Below are positions 1 through 13,600 of a DNA stretch of 64,000 nt, piece after piece. The first letter of the stretch is position 1. Every line of letters starts with the position of its first letter. A program made the position numbers and the translations under genes. Origin of the DNA: Theobroma cacao (lineage: Eukaryota; Streptophyta; Magnoliopsida; Malvales; Malvaceae); assembly GCF_000208745.1 (NCBI RefSeq), contig NC_030853.1:30514001-30578000 (forward strand). Direction: 5' to 3'. The notes below the pieces were generated by a model. It saw only the letters and a list, made by a program, of their open reading frames with translations. It was not told the DNA's origin and ran no database searches.

Positions 1-2780
1 ATATTTACAAAGATTTTAGGTATGAAATATTGGGTTTTCTGTGATGTACGAAAATAAAAACACCACTCGTTATATAATTCAAAAAAATCATATCGATTAT
101 ACTATTTGATATTAAAATCAGAAACGACACCTTATATTATTTTTATGAATAATTTTAAAAACCCACTTTACTTAAAAAGGTTTCAATTTAAAATGAATAA
201 CTAAAAGTTCTACTTTATTATTATATATTTTAATCTTATACTTAGTTGTTTATTATATAAATGATCCACCTCACAACCAACCATACTTGAAGTGCCAGTA
301 AATGCTTGATTATCAAGTGTTTAAAATAATCTAAGTCAAGATGAGGGTAACTGCCATTTGCAATTTTTTTTTTATTATGGTCTCTTTTTGGTTGGTTTTC
401 TATTCTTGCTTGTAGATAAATAAATAAAAATATTATTTAATTTTAGTCTAATAATATAAAACGACTTAAATTAGCTTAGCCAATAACAAGACACGTTCTG
501 TCTTGGACCGCACCTTTTCGGCTGCGCCCACTTCGGTCATGCCTTAGCCACACCAACTTCTTCTCTCTTTCTTTGTTTTTTTAAAAGAAATATTAAGATG
601 GTTTTGATTTTTTTAATCAAAGATTTTTTATACTTTTTATAAAAAATAAAAAATTATAAAAATAAATAATATAAAAAGAAAATATTCAATTTATGTACGT
701 GTACATGTGTATATAATAATTTTAACCAAATTAAAAATGAAATATAAAAAATGGTTTGGATTTTCCCTATTAAAGATTTTTATACTTTTTGTGGAAAAAT
801 AATGATCATAAAATTTCATAAACAAAAGAACACAATCACTACTAAATAAGTATATGTATGTGTGCATGTATATATAATAATTAAGATCAAATTAAAAGTT
901 TAAGATAATCGACTAAAGGACAAGGAATTTTAATTTGAATATGAAATAATTAAACGGATTGAAATTTTTTTGAATGGAATTATTTTTTTATTGTTTTCCT
1001 TAATTAATTAATAAATAAATAAGGGATGAAAACAAGGTCTGATAATGAGAAAATTAATTATTCTTAATTAAGTATGCTCAAACGAATATATCATTTAAAT
1101 AAGCCAAGTCTTACCATAGGTGAAATTAAAGTTTAAAACCCAAAACTTCACGTGGATGGCAACTGCTATTTTTTCCTAATTAAAGAATTTGGTCTGGCAA
1201 AATATATTTTAAAAAAATTTCCAAATATTTTAAGTTTTTATTAAATTAAAAATAGTAAAAAAAATCCATCTCACTTTCTGTTATTATACAAATAAAATAT
1301 ACAATAAATAAATAAATAAATAATGTAAAGAAAAAATCCAAAGCAGAAGTAGAAGAGGATAATTTGGTCATTCAAGAAAAACAAATCCATTCAAAAACAA
1401 CGTTGTCATCCCCACGGCGTCGTACCTCGCGTAAACTCCACGTTCTACACTCCTGCAACGACCATTCTTTTTACCTCAACTTTCAACACCATCCGCCTTT
1501 TTTAGAAGATTATTAATCATAAACAACTTTTTCTTCTTTTTACCCGAACAATAAATATGCATTAATTTCACCAAAAAATTTATAATTCGCATATTTTTAT
1601 TTTAAATAAAATGTTATTTTGATATTTTTTATGTCACGTGACCATTAATACGATATTGACGTAAAAATTGATATAATCGTATCATATTATTATTTATTAT
1701 GACATGTTAGTGTTACGAATTTTATATCAATAAGAGATAGGATGAATTTTAAATTTATAAATAAATATATTTTTTTCATATATATTTTAGATTAAAAATA
1801 TGAACTCGTGATATGTGATATTAGAGTATACTAAGATAATTACTCATGTGAGACCTACCTAAAAGAGAGTAGGATTAGAGTTTTTGTAAATAAAAGAGTA
1901 ATGCAAACGAGGGAGAGCCAGTGCAATATGGGCGTTGAATGGTGAGTCCCTCTCCTACATAATTAAAAGAGTTAGTGCAACTTCCATTTGATAAAAATGT
2001 TTATTACATGATATAAAAAGATAAATGATATTTTAATTAATAATAATTGAATAGTTTATAGATTCTTTCAGATATTATATATATATTTTTTAATTTTTTA
2101 ACATAACGCTATAATTTACATACGAGTTTTCAAGTTCATACGTTAGTAAAATATAAACATGATAAAAGAAAGTTAATATAATTGAAAGTTGAAATCTGTT
2201 TCATAAACAAATAATCACATAAATTTATTTATGGTATAAATAACAAAAAATTTTTCTTGTCAATGGATTGTTATAAGTATAAACAAGGTAAGAACATTTA
2301 GCATAAGAGAATGATGAAACTTTTCTCTGTCACATTAACATTGTGACTCATACTTGAAATATTTCTATACAAGTAATATAACTTTTGTTATTTTATTTGT
2401 ATTTTACTATGATCGTTTATTTTATTTTATCGTAACCGTTCATTTTATCATACATTATTTTTTATCTAAAGATGTTACTAAGATAAGAACAAATTAAAAT
2501 TTTTTTTATAAAAATTGACGTGTGCATGCATAGCAACATACGGTATTTCACAAATATTTCCTCAATTTGCTAACGTGGCAAAACATGATTGGTTAACAAA
2601 GCCCAAAACATTTTTGTGCTGCGGTATATTATGCCAGGAAATTTTTGCCCAAGAGGAATCTTTTAAAACGCCACGCGCCCTTTAATAATCCACGCACCAT
2701 GAAACGCGCGTGAAGATATCATTTTCCATCCGTCATAAAAACGGACCAGACCGGAGCCACCCCTCTCTCCCTTATGCCTT
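1..2780. other. AT-rich intergenic region, no gene seen
   Basis: No open frame of useful length or recognisable family was found on either strand. The stretch is rich in A/T runs and short tracts such as (TAAA)n near 1298-1322. A slightly GC-richer patch lies near 500-560. The last few hundred bases (about 2640-2800) contain GC-richer, promoter-like sequence and probably serve as the upstream region of the SANT-like gene. Confidence 0.6.
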
Positions 2781-2799
2781 CGTATATATTTAATAAAAC

Positions 2800-2914
2800 T
2801 TTCTCCCTAACAAAAACGACTTCGGTTTTTTTTTTTTCTTTTTTCTCTCTATTTTTTTCCCTTTCTTTCTTCGAAATTTAGCCATGAAAAGCCAGCTCTC
2901 TTAACCCAGCTAAG
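2800..2914 (+). other. Putative 5' leader exon with a short uORF (SANT-like gene)
   Basis: A pyrimidine-rich stretch typical of plant leaders ends at a good splice donor (AAG|GTAACT, donor at 2915). The coding exon of the SANT-like gene begins right after an acceptor at 4506, which implies a leader intron of about 1.6 kb. The leader holds a short upstream frame at 2884-2904 (ATG, five further codons, TAA; M-K-S-Q-L-S). The transcription start and the donor-acceptor pairing are inferred, and a further small leader exon between 2915 and 4506 cannot be excluded. Confidence 0.45.
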
Positions 2915-4506
2915 GTAACTCTCTCTTCTCTCTTTTACATGTAAGTTATGAGTAAGAGAGACATATTCATATATATATATATGTATATATTTATGTATAA
3001 TAGTAGGTTTTTTACTGTCTGTACATAAAAGTTCACGTTTTGTTTTATTTTTAAAGTTTTTTCTTTCAATCTGAGCATAACAATGAAGACCCATTTGCTC
3101 AGGTTAGCTCTTTCACTTGGGCTTTTCACGTGTTGTTGAGTTTATCGTTAAGTCCTCCCATGAAGGTAACACTAAATTTATTCTTTGCTTTTTTATTTTC
3201 TTGTTTTTATTGGTTTCTTTTTTTGTTATTGTTTGTTTTTTTTATTTTTTATTTATTTTCGGTATGTGTTGTGCTTTGCTTGTTGTACATGACTTTAAAG
3301 TTTAAGTTCTCGGTATGGGGATAAAGTGTCAAGGGAGTTGAATTTTTTTGGTTTGGGATCGTATTGGAATTACTGCTACTGGTATTTTCTTTTTTGTTTT
3401 GTGTTGGGTTGGTTTTGTTTTTTTGGTTAGATTTTTTTGGAGTTTGAATGTTGTTTACTTTGGTTAAGATTGCTTCGTGTTTGGTGTTTAAGGTAAATGT
3501 GCTTAATGGGCAGTTATGTTTCAATGTATTGTGATATGGGATTGCTTTATTCTTTATTTTTGGCTCGAAAATGGATCTGGGGTCGGTTCCTTTAGCAGCC
3601 TGATAGCTATTTCTATCATAGTTTCTTTTCTATCTTTCTTTCTTTTTCTTTTCTTTTTTTGGTTGGTATGGGTTACTTTCCTGGAATTTGTTAAGTATTT
3701 TCTTCTTTTCTATAATCTTCGTCTTGAATAAATGCAGTATTCAATGTCTGAGCATATTTAGAATTTCTTTTTTTTTTTTTTCAAAGTACTGTTTCATCTA
3801 GGAAAGAATTGCTTCAATGGCCTATTGTTTATGGTGGGGGTAGGAAAACTTATTTAGCATTAGTCATTGGCTATATTCCAATCTTAATTTTTTTTTTCTT
3901 TGAAAAATAATTGGTATGAATTTGAAACTATGTTATTTTTCTTATTCTGCCTTGCGGCGAAGAGTTGAGAGTTAATCACTGAGTATATGAAAGATTTATA
4001 ATATATATGCAATTCACATAGCTTATGTGGTTTGCTTATTCATTTTCTTTGTCAAGTTTAATTAAACCTGAAATGACTAAATTTTTATGCTCTTGTCCAG
4101 TGTGATCAAACACTCAGGATATAATAATATTCTTTAGAATAAGATTTTTTTTTTTGAAATAGAGATTAATATAGATGAAAATGGCTCAATGTGTCTGGAA
4201 AAATTTAGGTGGTAGTTCAGAAGGAATGTCCGAAATTTTTTAACAACTCTAAAAAATTTTGGCTTTAAGCATAGTTGTTTCTGTGGATTCTTTAACTGGC
4301 ATTGGCAGTTTAACAAGATGAACGGTTGAGGATGGGTGTTTTTACAAGTTTGAGCCTGTGCTTTTCTCGAGTTTAATTTTCCGTAGCATCTTGATAAGAA
4401 AACTTCATTAAGAACATATATTAGACTCTCATGTTGAAGCATGCTTATGTTTTCTCTTGTTCCTGAAAGCAAAATAATGACCTGGTTTATATTAATTATG
4501 TGGCAG

Positions 4507-7306
4507 ATGCATGTAGCTGAAATAAATCATTTTGGGAATTGCACTGAAGATGCATCTAATGAGCAATCACTCTCTGCAGTATCTCTGGATGCTTATAATG
4601 TCTTTGAAGATCCAGAGGTCCTACCTCGAGTAGGAGATCAGTATCAGGTTGAAATTCCACCCTTAATAACAGAATCTGATTCTCTCCTGCTGACAGACAA
4701 CCCTACTGATGTAAAAAGCTCTGTTGTGTCTTATGAACATCTGATGGGATTACCCGTGTCAATAATGTGGGTCAGCAAGGAAGTTGGGAAAATTAAGCAT
4801 GAACCTGCCGAAACTCTTGTTAATTCTATTGATCTGTCCAATAAAAATGAGTCTGTAAAATCTGAATGCACCCTAGAGACCCATAGAGAAGATGGTGACT
4901 TAATGGCTAAACTCGAGGCTACGGATATTACACCAGATGATGGGATAAAGTTTCATGAATCAGAGAAATTAGCTTTGGAGCTGGAAATAAAGATTGAAAT
5001 GCATCAGAAGCATTATTTTGGAGTTCCAGGTACCCCAAGTGATGCCTGGAACAATTTAGAAGAAGCAAGTTTTCTCCTTGGTCTATATATTTTTGGGAAG
5101 AATCTTGTTCTGGTGAAGAAGTTTGTTGAGAGTAAAAAGATGAGGGATATACTTTCATTCTATTATGGGAAATTCTATAGGTCAGAGAAATACCGCAGAT
5201 GGTCAGAGTGCCGGAAAATGAGAAGAAGAAGGTGTATATATGGACAGAGAATATTTACAGGATGGAGGCAACAGGAGTTATTAGCTCGTTTGCTTCCCAA
5301 TGTGTCAGAGGAATGCCAAAATACTTTACTGGAGGTATTTTAGGAAGCATTTTCTGCTTATGACTATATTATCATTTTCCTTATAACTTTATTTTCCAAT
5401 AAATTCTTTTTTCTTTGATAACTTGTTCCAGTAAGGAACCTTTTTTCATGCTAGATATAGTAGATTTTTATGACTGTCATTGTGCAGCAGAGAATTGCCT
5501 GTAATTTATTGTGATTATTTGATCGATTGGTAGGTTTCCAAGGCATTTGGAGAGGGAAAAATATTGCTAGAGGAATATGTATTCACTTTAAAGGCTACAG
5601 TTGGGTTAAATTCTCTTGTCAGTGCAGTCGGGATTGGTAAAGGGAAGGAAGATCTCACAGGCATTACCTTGGAGCCTATGAAAGCCAATCAAGTTGCTCC
5701 TGTCCGTCCAGAAATACCTGTTGGAAAAGCATGTTCTGCTCTTACACCCTTGGAGATTATCAACTTTCTAACAGGAAGCTACCGGTTAAGCAAAGCCCGA
5801 TCAAATGATCTGTTCTGGGAAGCTGTTTGGCCTCGTTTGCTTGCAAGGGGGTGGCACTCAGAGCAGCCTGCTAGTCAAGGGTATACTGCTGGTTCCAAGC
5901 ACTCTTTGGTTTTTCTTATCCCTGGTGTTAAGAAGTTTTCCAGAAGGAAACTGGTGAAAGGAGACCACTATTTCGATTCCGTCAGTGATGTCTTGAGTAG
6001 GGTTGCTTCAGACCCAGGGCTTCTTGAACTTGAAATTGGGGCAGATAAGGGAGATAGTAGCAAAGAAGAAAATGGAACAGAATCTGACAGAGATGATCTT
6101 CCTAATCGGCAACGTCACTGTTATCTCAAGCCCCGAATCCCAAATCGTGGTGCAGATGTCATGACATTTACTGTTGTGGATACAAGCTTGGATGATGGAG
6201 GAAAATTCAAGGTGAGAGAACTCAGAAGCTTACCCATTGAAATGAACATTTCCAACTCAAGTGATTCTGAAGAAAGTACTTCTGAGGAGCTTATAGATGA
6301 ATCTGATTTGGCTGATACTTCATGTTCTGGTAGAGTTGAAACTAATGGTTTGAAACCCACGGAGATTAATCATGATAGGGAAGTGTATCCTGATGGAAAT
6401 GCTTCAAACAATAAGTTTCCAGTTGATGGTCAAGCTTCGACTAATGTACCTGCCATCCCAAAGGACCCAAAAACAAAGGTCTGCAATGGAAAGGCTATGA
6501 AGAACCAACCAAGCCAGAGAATTAAAATTGACAATAAAAATAATCTAGCCCCTGTTACTAAGCGGCGTCGGAAATTAACTGCATGTAGTCGCAAAGAGAC
6601 AATCCAGAAGGGAAAAATTATCTCGGTATCTCCTGGATTAAAACAAAAGGAGGCCAGCTGCTGTGAAGGGAATCCTGATGGCAGTGCAGAGATCCCCTCT
6701 GAAGTAGATCCAGTGGAGCAGCAATTGTCATCTGCCAGTTCATCCAAAGGTAGTCCAACTATTAGAGGTGAAGGCATTCTCAGAAGTACTTGTGCTGGTG
6801 CTGAACAAACTCATGTGGAACATCAACACCGGACACTAATTGACTTGAACTTACCTGTTCTTCTGGATGGTGAAACTGATGAGCCTTTCATGGGGGAAGT
6901 GACAGAAAGTGAACATGAAAACCCAAGCAGGCAGCCCAACAATGCCAGTCAACCGGAAGCCACTTGTTGCATGCCCAGCTCTGAGCTGCAGCCTAACATG
7001 AATGCTCGGAGACAGAGCACCAGAAATCGGCCTCCAACCACCAAAGCGCTTGAAGCTCTTGCTTGTGGATTTCTAACTACAACGCAGAAGCGAAAACGTA
7101 GGGATGGTTTTGCACGGGAAAATTACTTATCAAGAGCTTCCCGACGAGCTCACGGTGGGGCCAAAGTTTCTGAGAATTATGGAGATGGTATGGTGGATTT
7201 CAAAGCAGAGGTAAAAGGAAATGGCATGTGCAATGGCAATGGTGTCATGGAGCAAACTTCCGACTTGACGCAAATGGAAGTGGACTCAAATCTTGGTGTC
7301 TCATAA
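4507..7306 (+). CDS. SANT/Myb-like nuclear protein with DLNLP (EAR-type) motif
   Basis: Two coding exons, 4507-5334 and 5534-7306, join in phase 0 to give 866 residues. The ATG is the first codon after the acceptor TGTGGCAG; upstream in-frame sequence looks intronic. The N-terminal conserved stretch includes DPEVLPRVGDQYQVEIPPLI. A SANT/Myb-like region follows from about residue 181 to 224 (W..LEEASFLLGL to FYYGKFY), then a very basic segment (KMRRRR, about 237) conserved in this plant family. The long C-terminal half is low complexity, with acidic and serine-rich parts, KRRRK near 619 and KRKRR near 795 as likely nuclear signals, and DLNLP at about 713, matching the DLNxxP form of the EAR repression motif. 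Related plant proteins are annotated as arginine-glutamic acid dipeptide-repeat or SANT proteins of unknown molecular role. A nuclear co-repressor role is inferred from the motifs. Confidence 0.85.
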
Positions 7307-8280
7307 GAACGAGAAATTTGCCGACTTGACATAAGAATGGAACTTCAACCAACATTCTTCCCATAATGTCTGCAGGAAGGAGTGCCTTTTCTGGCTGCTA
7401 TAAATTCCGTTACTACTTATCCTTCCCAACTGCCGTAACACATAAGCCTGCAGATGCAACGATCGATGAACACTTCTCAAACTGGAGAAAGACATCAAAA
7501 CAAAGCGATATCTGTAAGTATTGAGAGTCAGGAAGGAGATTAGAAACCAACCAGTTGTAGCCCTTTTTTTTTTTTTTTGACATAATGAATACTTTTTTCC
7601 ATTCCTAGTGTACACACAGATGCAGTGTTCTTGATTATTTGTCCAGCAATCGGAATTTGACTGCCAAAACAAATTGGGGTGGCAGACTCAATCTTCTGCT
7701 CAGATTTTGATCAAGTGTACTCATAAGACTGCTGTATTATATATTTAACTTTTCATTTGTTTCTCTTTGAAAACCTTTAGTAAGCACCATGTTTAAACAT
7801 GAGTTGGCCGGTAGTTTATCTTTCCTTTTTAAGGCCAATTTTCGTTACAAAGTTATATACATGCATGCAATCCAAGAAATATGTTTATTTATATAAAAAC
7901 ATATATAAAGAAAGAAAATTTTTTTTTGTTGTAATTAAGGTAAGGTAACAAGCGACTGACGTGGTGTGCTAGAAAACTACCACGTTGCAAACCAGAATCA
8001 ACTGCCGCTCTGTCTTATTAAATAAATAAACCAGCGCGTGGTCGCCACACAGCCTCTTTTCCTCAGTCTCTCTCTCTCTTTATAGCTCCTTCCTCCATTC
8101 CTCTCTCTCTCTCGATTCTCAATAAACGGCCAAAAAACCAAAAACCCAGAAGCTCAGGAGTAGGGTTTTAGTGTCCGTACAGTTTGGCGAACAATCAATG
8201 ATATAAAAATCAAGTTAATGAATTTATGCGTGAAAGTGAAAGGTTAAAGAAAGGAAAGAGGGAGAAACAAGGACTGGGAA

Positions 8281-9810
8281 ATGGGTCAAGCATTTCGTCG
8301 AGCGACTGGTAGGATTCGGTCCGTGGACCAATCAAAACCCATAAAACCCAGAAGGCCTTTGGGTCCCACCGATGAGGAGAAGATCTCCAGAGTTTCCCAG
8401 TATGATAATCTTGATCATGGTAAGTTATTTCCCCACTCAAATTAATGAAAGTTGGAAATTTCTTTTATTATGTTTGGATGGGTGATTGAATTGAAATTTT
8501 GTTGGGTTTAAAGAAAGAGCTTCAAGAAGCAATCCTGAGAATGTACTGGAAGAAAGAGATCCAAAGTATGATGCAATGCTTAGTCAAATGGTGGGTAGGA
8601 TTTCAGCTAAGCCTGGTGGCAAACTTGAGATGGGCGAGGTCAGTTCATTCAAGCTGCTTTATTTGTTTTTAATCAATAACTGCTCAGTCAAAAAAGAAAT
8701 CTATAGCTGTAATGGTGTTCAAAACAATGCCTTATAGAGGATTGACTGCATGTTCTTTTATTTTTTGGAATGTTTCTCCTTGAAGGAAACGGAAAGTAGA
8801 GGCATTCAGAGGGTAAAGTAGGGAACTATTTGTATAAAGAATTGAATCACTGAAATTGTCTGGTGTCATTGTAAAGGTCTTTGAATTGCCAAGTGCTAGA
8901 ATTACAAGTTCATTGTCAAGAAGGCTGTTGGCTGAGCGACAATCTTAAGCACCATAACTCATTCAGTCCCTCTGGCTGGTGACCCTTTTTTCTTCAATTT
9001 AAGAAAGTGAATATCCGTAATCCATATGGTATCCCCCTTTTGTTTTTCCTTTTTTTTTATTAATTGTGAGTTTTACCTCATCTCGCCATTCTTGATTTCC
9101 TATTTAAACTCTCCGCCTCTGTGTTTATTCAACTTCTAGTGTCATTTCAATCAGAACCAAGTTTGGAGCTTTTGATGAACTTTAGACCTCCATTAGAAAT
9201 GGGGTATGTCCTGTTTTCACTCCATGCCAATACACTATGATATGGATTCAAGCAGATAGATGAGTGGCTAATGTAAAGAAATGCTCATCAACTACTCTAT
9301 AGTTTACCACTCTTTTAGTGAAATGAGTTCACTTGTTCCTGATGGGGTGGTATTGGTTTGTCCGTTGCCCTTCCTCTTTTAGTCTTTTAATGTGAATATT
9401 ACATTTTTGGTTTAGATAACCAACAGAACAGTGTTTTTTTATCAGTTAATGTTTATTGGACAGTAGAATGATTATGCCTTGATTATAGCATTTTTAAATA
9501 TTGGCTAGTAAGTTACTTTACCATATTACAGGCATTGGTGGCTGAAAAGCCTAATAGGCCCTTGCCAAAATTGCGGAATACAACGCCAGATTCTGGAAGG
9601 TATGAAGAAAGGCCTGTACCTCCCGGAACCTTGAACGTGAAACAGCTACGCCACATCATGCTTCTACATCAGGGCAAGGCTGATGATCACGATGGCCCGA
9701 TGGATGTTCACCAGATTGCAGAGAAGTTCAGTCTGGATGCTGCGCTGGTCCAAAAGATCTTGCAATTCATGTCCCTCCCTCCAGAGGACAGCACTAAACA
9801 GAAAAAGTAA
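8281..9810 (+). CDS. NDUFAF4-like mitochondrial complex I assembly protein
   Basis: Three exons, 8281-8419, 8514-8638 and 9532-9810, keep frame across two GT-AG introns and give 180 residues. The protein begins MGQAFRRATGRIRS, as short plant homologues do. It ends with a helical region (LNVKQLRHIMLLHQ, then DVHQIAEKFSLDAALVQKIL) and a PPED element, an order shared with the UPF0240/NDUFAF4 family. In animals NDUFAF4 helps assemble the mitochondrial NADH dehydrogenase; the plant member is presumed to act there too, but that is inference. No cleavable presequence is obvious, and the human protein likewise starts MGA, suggesting membrane association by the N-terminus. A CT-rich leader lies at about 8060-8120. 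It is convergent with the carrier gene that follows. Confidence 0.75.
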
Positions 9811-10640
9811 TAATACAGACAACTGACTTTCATTTGCTCTCATGAACTACGATTTGGATTTTCTGTGGAATAAAGCGTGGTTCATGTGGGGAGAAAAAGT
9901 TTTGAAGTCTCTATCATCTGACAAAATGGTTGATATTCCTCAGCATATAGAGAGAAACAGTAGAGGATGTGTTTTTTGCATTGCACTTTGATATGTATTG
10001 TATCCTGAATGATGTAATTTTTGATGTTTTGTTTTCCTTTTTTTTTTTAAAAAAAAGAAAGGAATAGGTGTTGTTACAAGGCTCCTGGTATCATCTTACA
10101 GTTCCGGAGGTCGTAAGCCTTGGAATCATTTAAGTGAGGAGGGGGCAACTAATTTTGTATCAGAATCAAGTATAACAATGAATTGCATGCATGAGCTAAT
10201 GGAAAATGTCCAACTGAAAATTTTCACCCTTACTAATCCCTTTGGCAAGGTTTTACAAGGACAGGAGATGATTTCGAGATCGTTAAATGGTTAAAGCTTT
10301 GCTAAGATCATGCAAATTTGATGTACACGTTACCATATGGCAGCTGTACATGCTGGGAATTCAGTGGTTTGCATAAGGGACCAATGCAAGTCCAGTGGAA
10401 AAAAGGAAAAAGCATTTCCTTAATTTGAGAAAGTGCTACAAAAAGTTATTCCGCTCTACATCTTGATTTCACCCTTGAATTTGTACTCTATGAACTTAGT
10501 GCCCGTAAATAATGGCAAAATTGAATGTAATATTATGATTACCCCTTTCTTATTCTCTATGAAGGCTTTTTCAAAAATCCAGGGAAAAAGAATGGCTCGT
10601 GTAACAGATAGGAAAACAAAAATGAAAATCCAGGTTAGGT

Positions 10641-13600
10641 TCAAGTCAAAATGGACTCTAACCAATCTGATGTAAACTCATAAGCCACAAATGTTACAGC
10701 ACCAGCAGGAGCAGCTTTGATTGTTGATGGAACAATTCCCTTATAAAGACCATGCCAACCCTCTAACTGCAAGATTCGACGTAAGGCATCAAACATGTTC
10801 ATATAAGCATGATGTTCTACTCGAGCACCATACTTTGGGTGCCTCTGTAGACCTTCAATCTGCAACAACCAAAGACAACAAAGTTACATAAATCCAATTT
10901 ACTTTCACACCATTTAAAAGAAAATGAGCAAAGGTATCTAACACCTTGGCTACTAGTTCTGACAGAAATAGACATTAATCTAACCCCCAAATTCACAGAT
11001 TTGAGTGATGCTGCATCTTAGGTTTCAAGAAGGCCAGAGATCTACCTGGAACCTTTTCTTGACTACATCAAGCGGATGACAGACAAGTTTTGCACAGGTA
11101 CCAGCTGCTAGCCCACAAATGAACAGTTGAAAACTTGAAAGGCTATCATCCATGGTTGAGCTTGTATTGGAAGACCTTAACCGATTCCAAGACTAAGATG
11201 ATCAACATAAAACCAAAACCATATGTCAAAAAGAATTTTTAAAAAAATATATATTTAACCTTTTAAACCAAGACTAAGCATATACCAATAGCAAATCATA
11301 ATTTCGTTGTATTCAAGAAATTTCGGTTATATAACATACTCTTAACATTTAGTCACTGCCGCAGAGAGTGCTCTAAAACTGGCATTCCAAGTTTCAGATG
11401 AAGGTAGTTTGGAAGAAACAATAACATCAAAACCACCACACATAAGTTATATACTCTATGCATCATTCTGTTAAACTAATATATTACCACATCAAGTATC
11501 AGGTAAATAACATGTTTCCTTATCTTATAAGTAATACACTCCAAAGAGCAAAGAGATGACAGGAAATATGTATGATTTATAGCAAGCATTTACGGGAAAG
11601 ATCACTTCAACATAAAGAACAAAAATCTCACCATGGTCCAACGCTTAAATGTATCATAGGTGCCAAATTGCAAGCCAGCATAAGGAATGATCTCAACCAG
11701 TGTTGGTGACAAGCCAGCATACAATCCTTTGAAGCCACGAGTCCTAATTATATCAAAGAATGCTGACCTCATGTTGGGATATACCTACATGTAATCAGGA
11801 GGTGCAAAATAAATAAACTACCTTGAAGAAATCAAAGCTTTCACTGGTAACAAGCATGAGGATGCATTGGATATTTCAGTGCCAGAGATTTTTACAGATC
11901 ATTTTTTGAGTTCAGCGATACAATTAAAAATTTGTAAAGAAGTTATGAACTTGTAAATTTTATAGGGATTCAAATATATATGTCCTTCACACTATTGGAA
12001 GAATTGTTGTCAGGACAGAAAATGAGGTCACAGCATTAGTCAAATTTGATACCTTAGGTTCACCTTGAGAAGCTAATATAGTCCGTAGAAGATCAAAAGG
12101 ATAAGACCCAACAGTAGCTGCACAACCTGCTAATGCCCCACTGATGTAAGACAGGTAGGGGCTTATATTAATGTGATCCGCTGCACCATCATAAAACAAG
12201 GCCACCACAAATCAAAATGTAAGAAACAACATAAGGCTACCATTTGATACTATAAAGCCAAGTCATCCAGTCTACCATATATACTGGAGGACAACAAGCC
12301 ATAAGTAATTTGTATGCTTCCGTGATAACTAGCTGATGTCACAATTTACTATCAAGATAGCATTACTGATAACTTGTCACTTTTCACCATGCATAGAAAA
12401 AGGCACTGTCCACTGTAAAGTACCTGACTTTGAAGAACCAGAAGCAAATGTTTTCAATTTGTGTAACACCACAAATTGTATGGCAGTATATGGCATCACC
12501 ATAAGTAAAGCTGGGACATTACCACGCCAAAAGCCCTGTCATAAGCAAGCATACTGAATAAAGAAAACCGCAAATCTACAGAATTTCAGGCAAACTAGCA
12601 TACAGAAAAGAAAAGGTTAACTAACAATGCAACTAACTGCACAAACTAATAAGCTCTTTATATAAATCAATCACCAGTCAAAACCAGTAAAGTAAAAGAG
12701 AAAACAAACATATGAATCTATCTTCGTACCGGTAAACCTTCTTCCCTAAATATATCCTTTGTTGCTTGGAACATTCCAGTGTATTTTGATGATCCTGGAA
12801 GATCTCTACGAAGCAAAGCCCATGAAGATGTGGGCTCCAATTGAACCTATCCGCATACAAAAATAACAATTTTCTTAATGTTCGGCAACGAAGCATTAAC
12901 ATGACGAAACAAATGAGGGTAGCTGAGATGAAAATTCTTCAATTGATGTGTGAACATACAAAGATAAATGAGTGCGGTTGGGACAAGATGGAGGTTGCAC
13001 GCATTGAGGATAAAAAGATGAAAACACATTAAAGATGGTTTAAACATAAATAAAGGAGACATCAAATTCCTCTGGTGAGAAAACGTGAGTGAATGGAGGA
13101 TTACGAAGAGGATGACCAAATAGGACACGGTTGGAAATTATAAAGGAAAAATGTGACTTTTAACAAGGATATGCTCCTAAGTAGTACATAATTATGCAAT
13201 ATGATTCATATAGCCCAGCATCACGCGGTGGGAAAAGGTTTAGTTTTGTTCTTGTTGTTTGACACCCAATGGCATGAACTTGTATGCCAAATAAGCTAAT
13301 ATCAAAGTCAAAATTTCACTAAATATTACGATTACATTCCACCACTACCAGTTAATACTTTTCAAGTCAAGCTATACTTTATAATGCAACATCACAAAAA
13401 AAACTCAATTGGATTCACCTAACACTCTACTAGGCCTAACAAGTTAGGTAGCGGTTTTATACATAGAACATTAAAAACCCAAAAAGAATTTCATAAATAC
13501 AACAATAAATTACAGTAATTCTAGAATGCTCCTCATATTAAAACAAACTCAGAAAGAAAAAAAAAACAAAAACTTAAACTTTTTTACCTGGAATCTGATC

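Noticed and set aside
6430..6777. Minus-strand open frame inside the SANT-like gene
   Set aside because: Shadow of the coding exon; no motif and no splice context.
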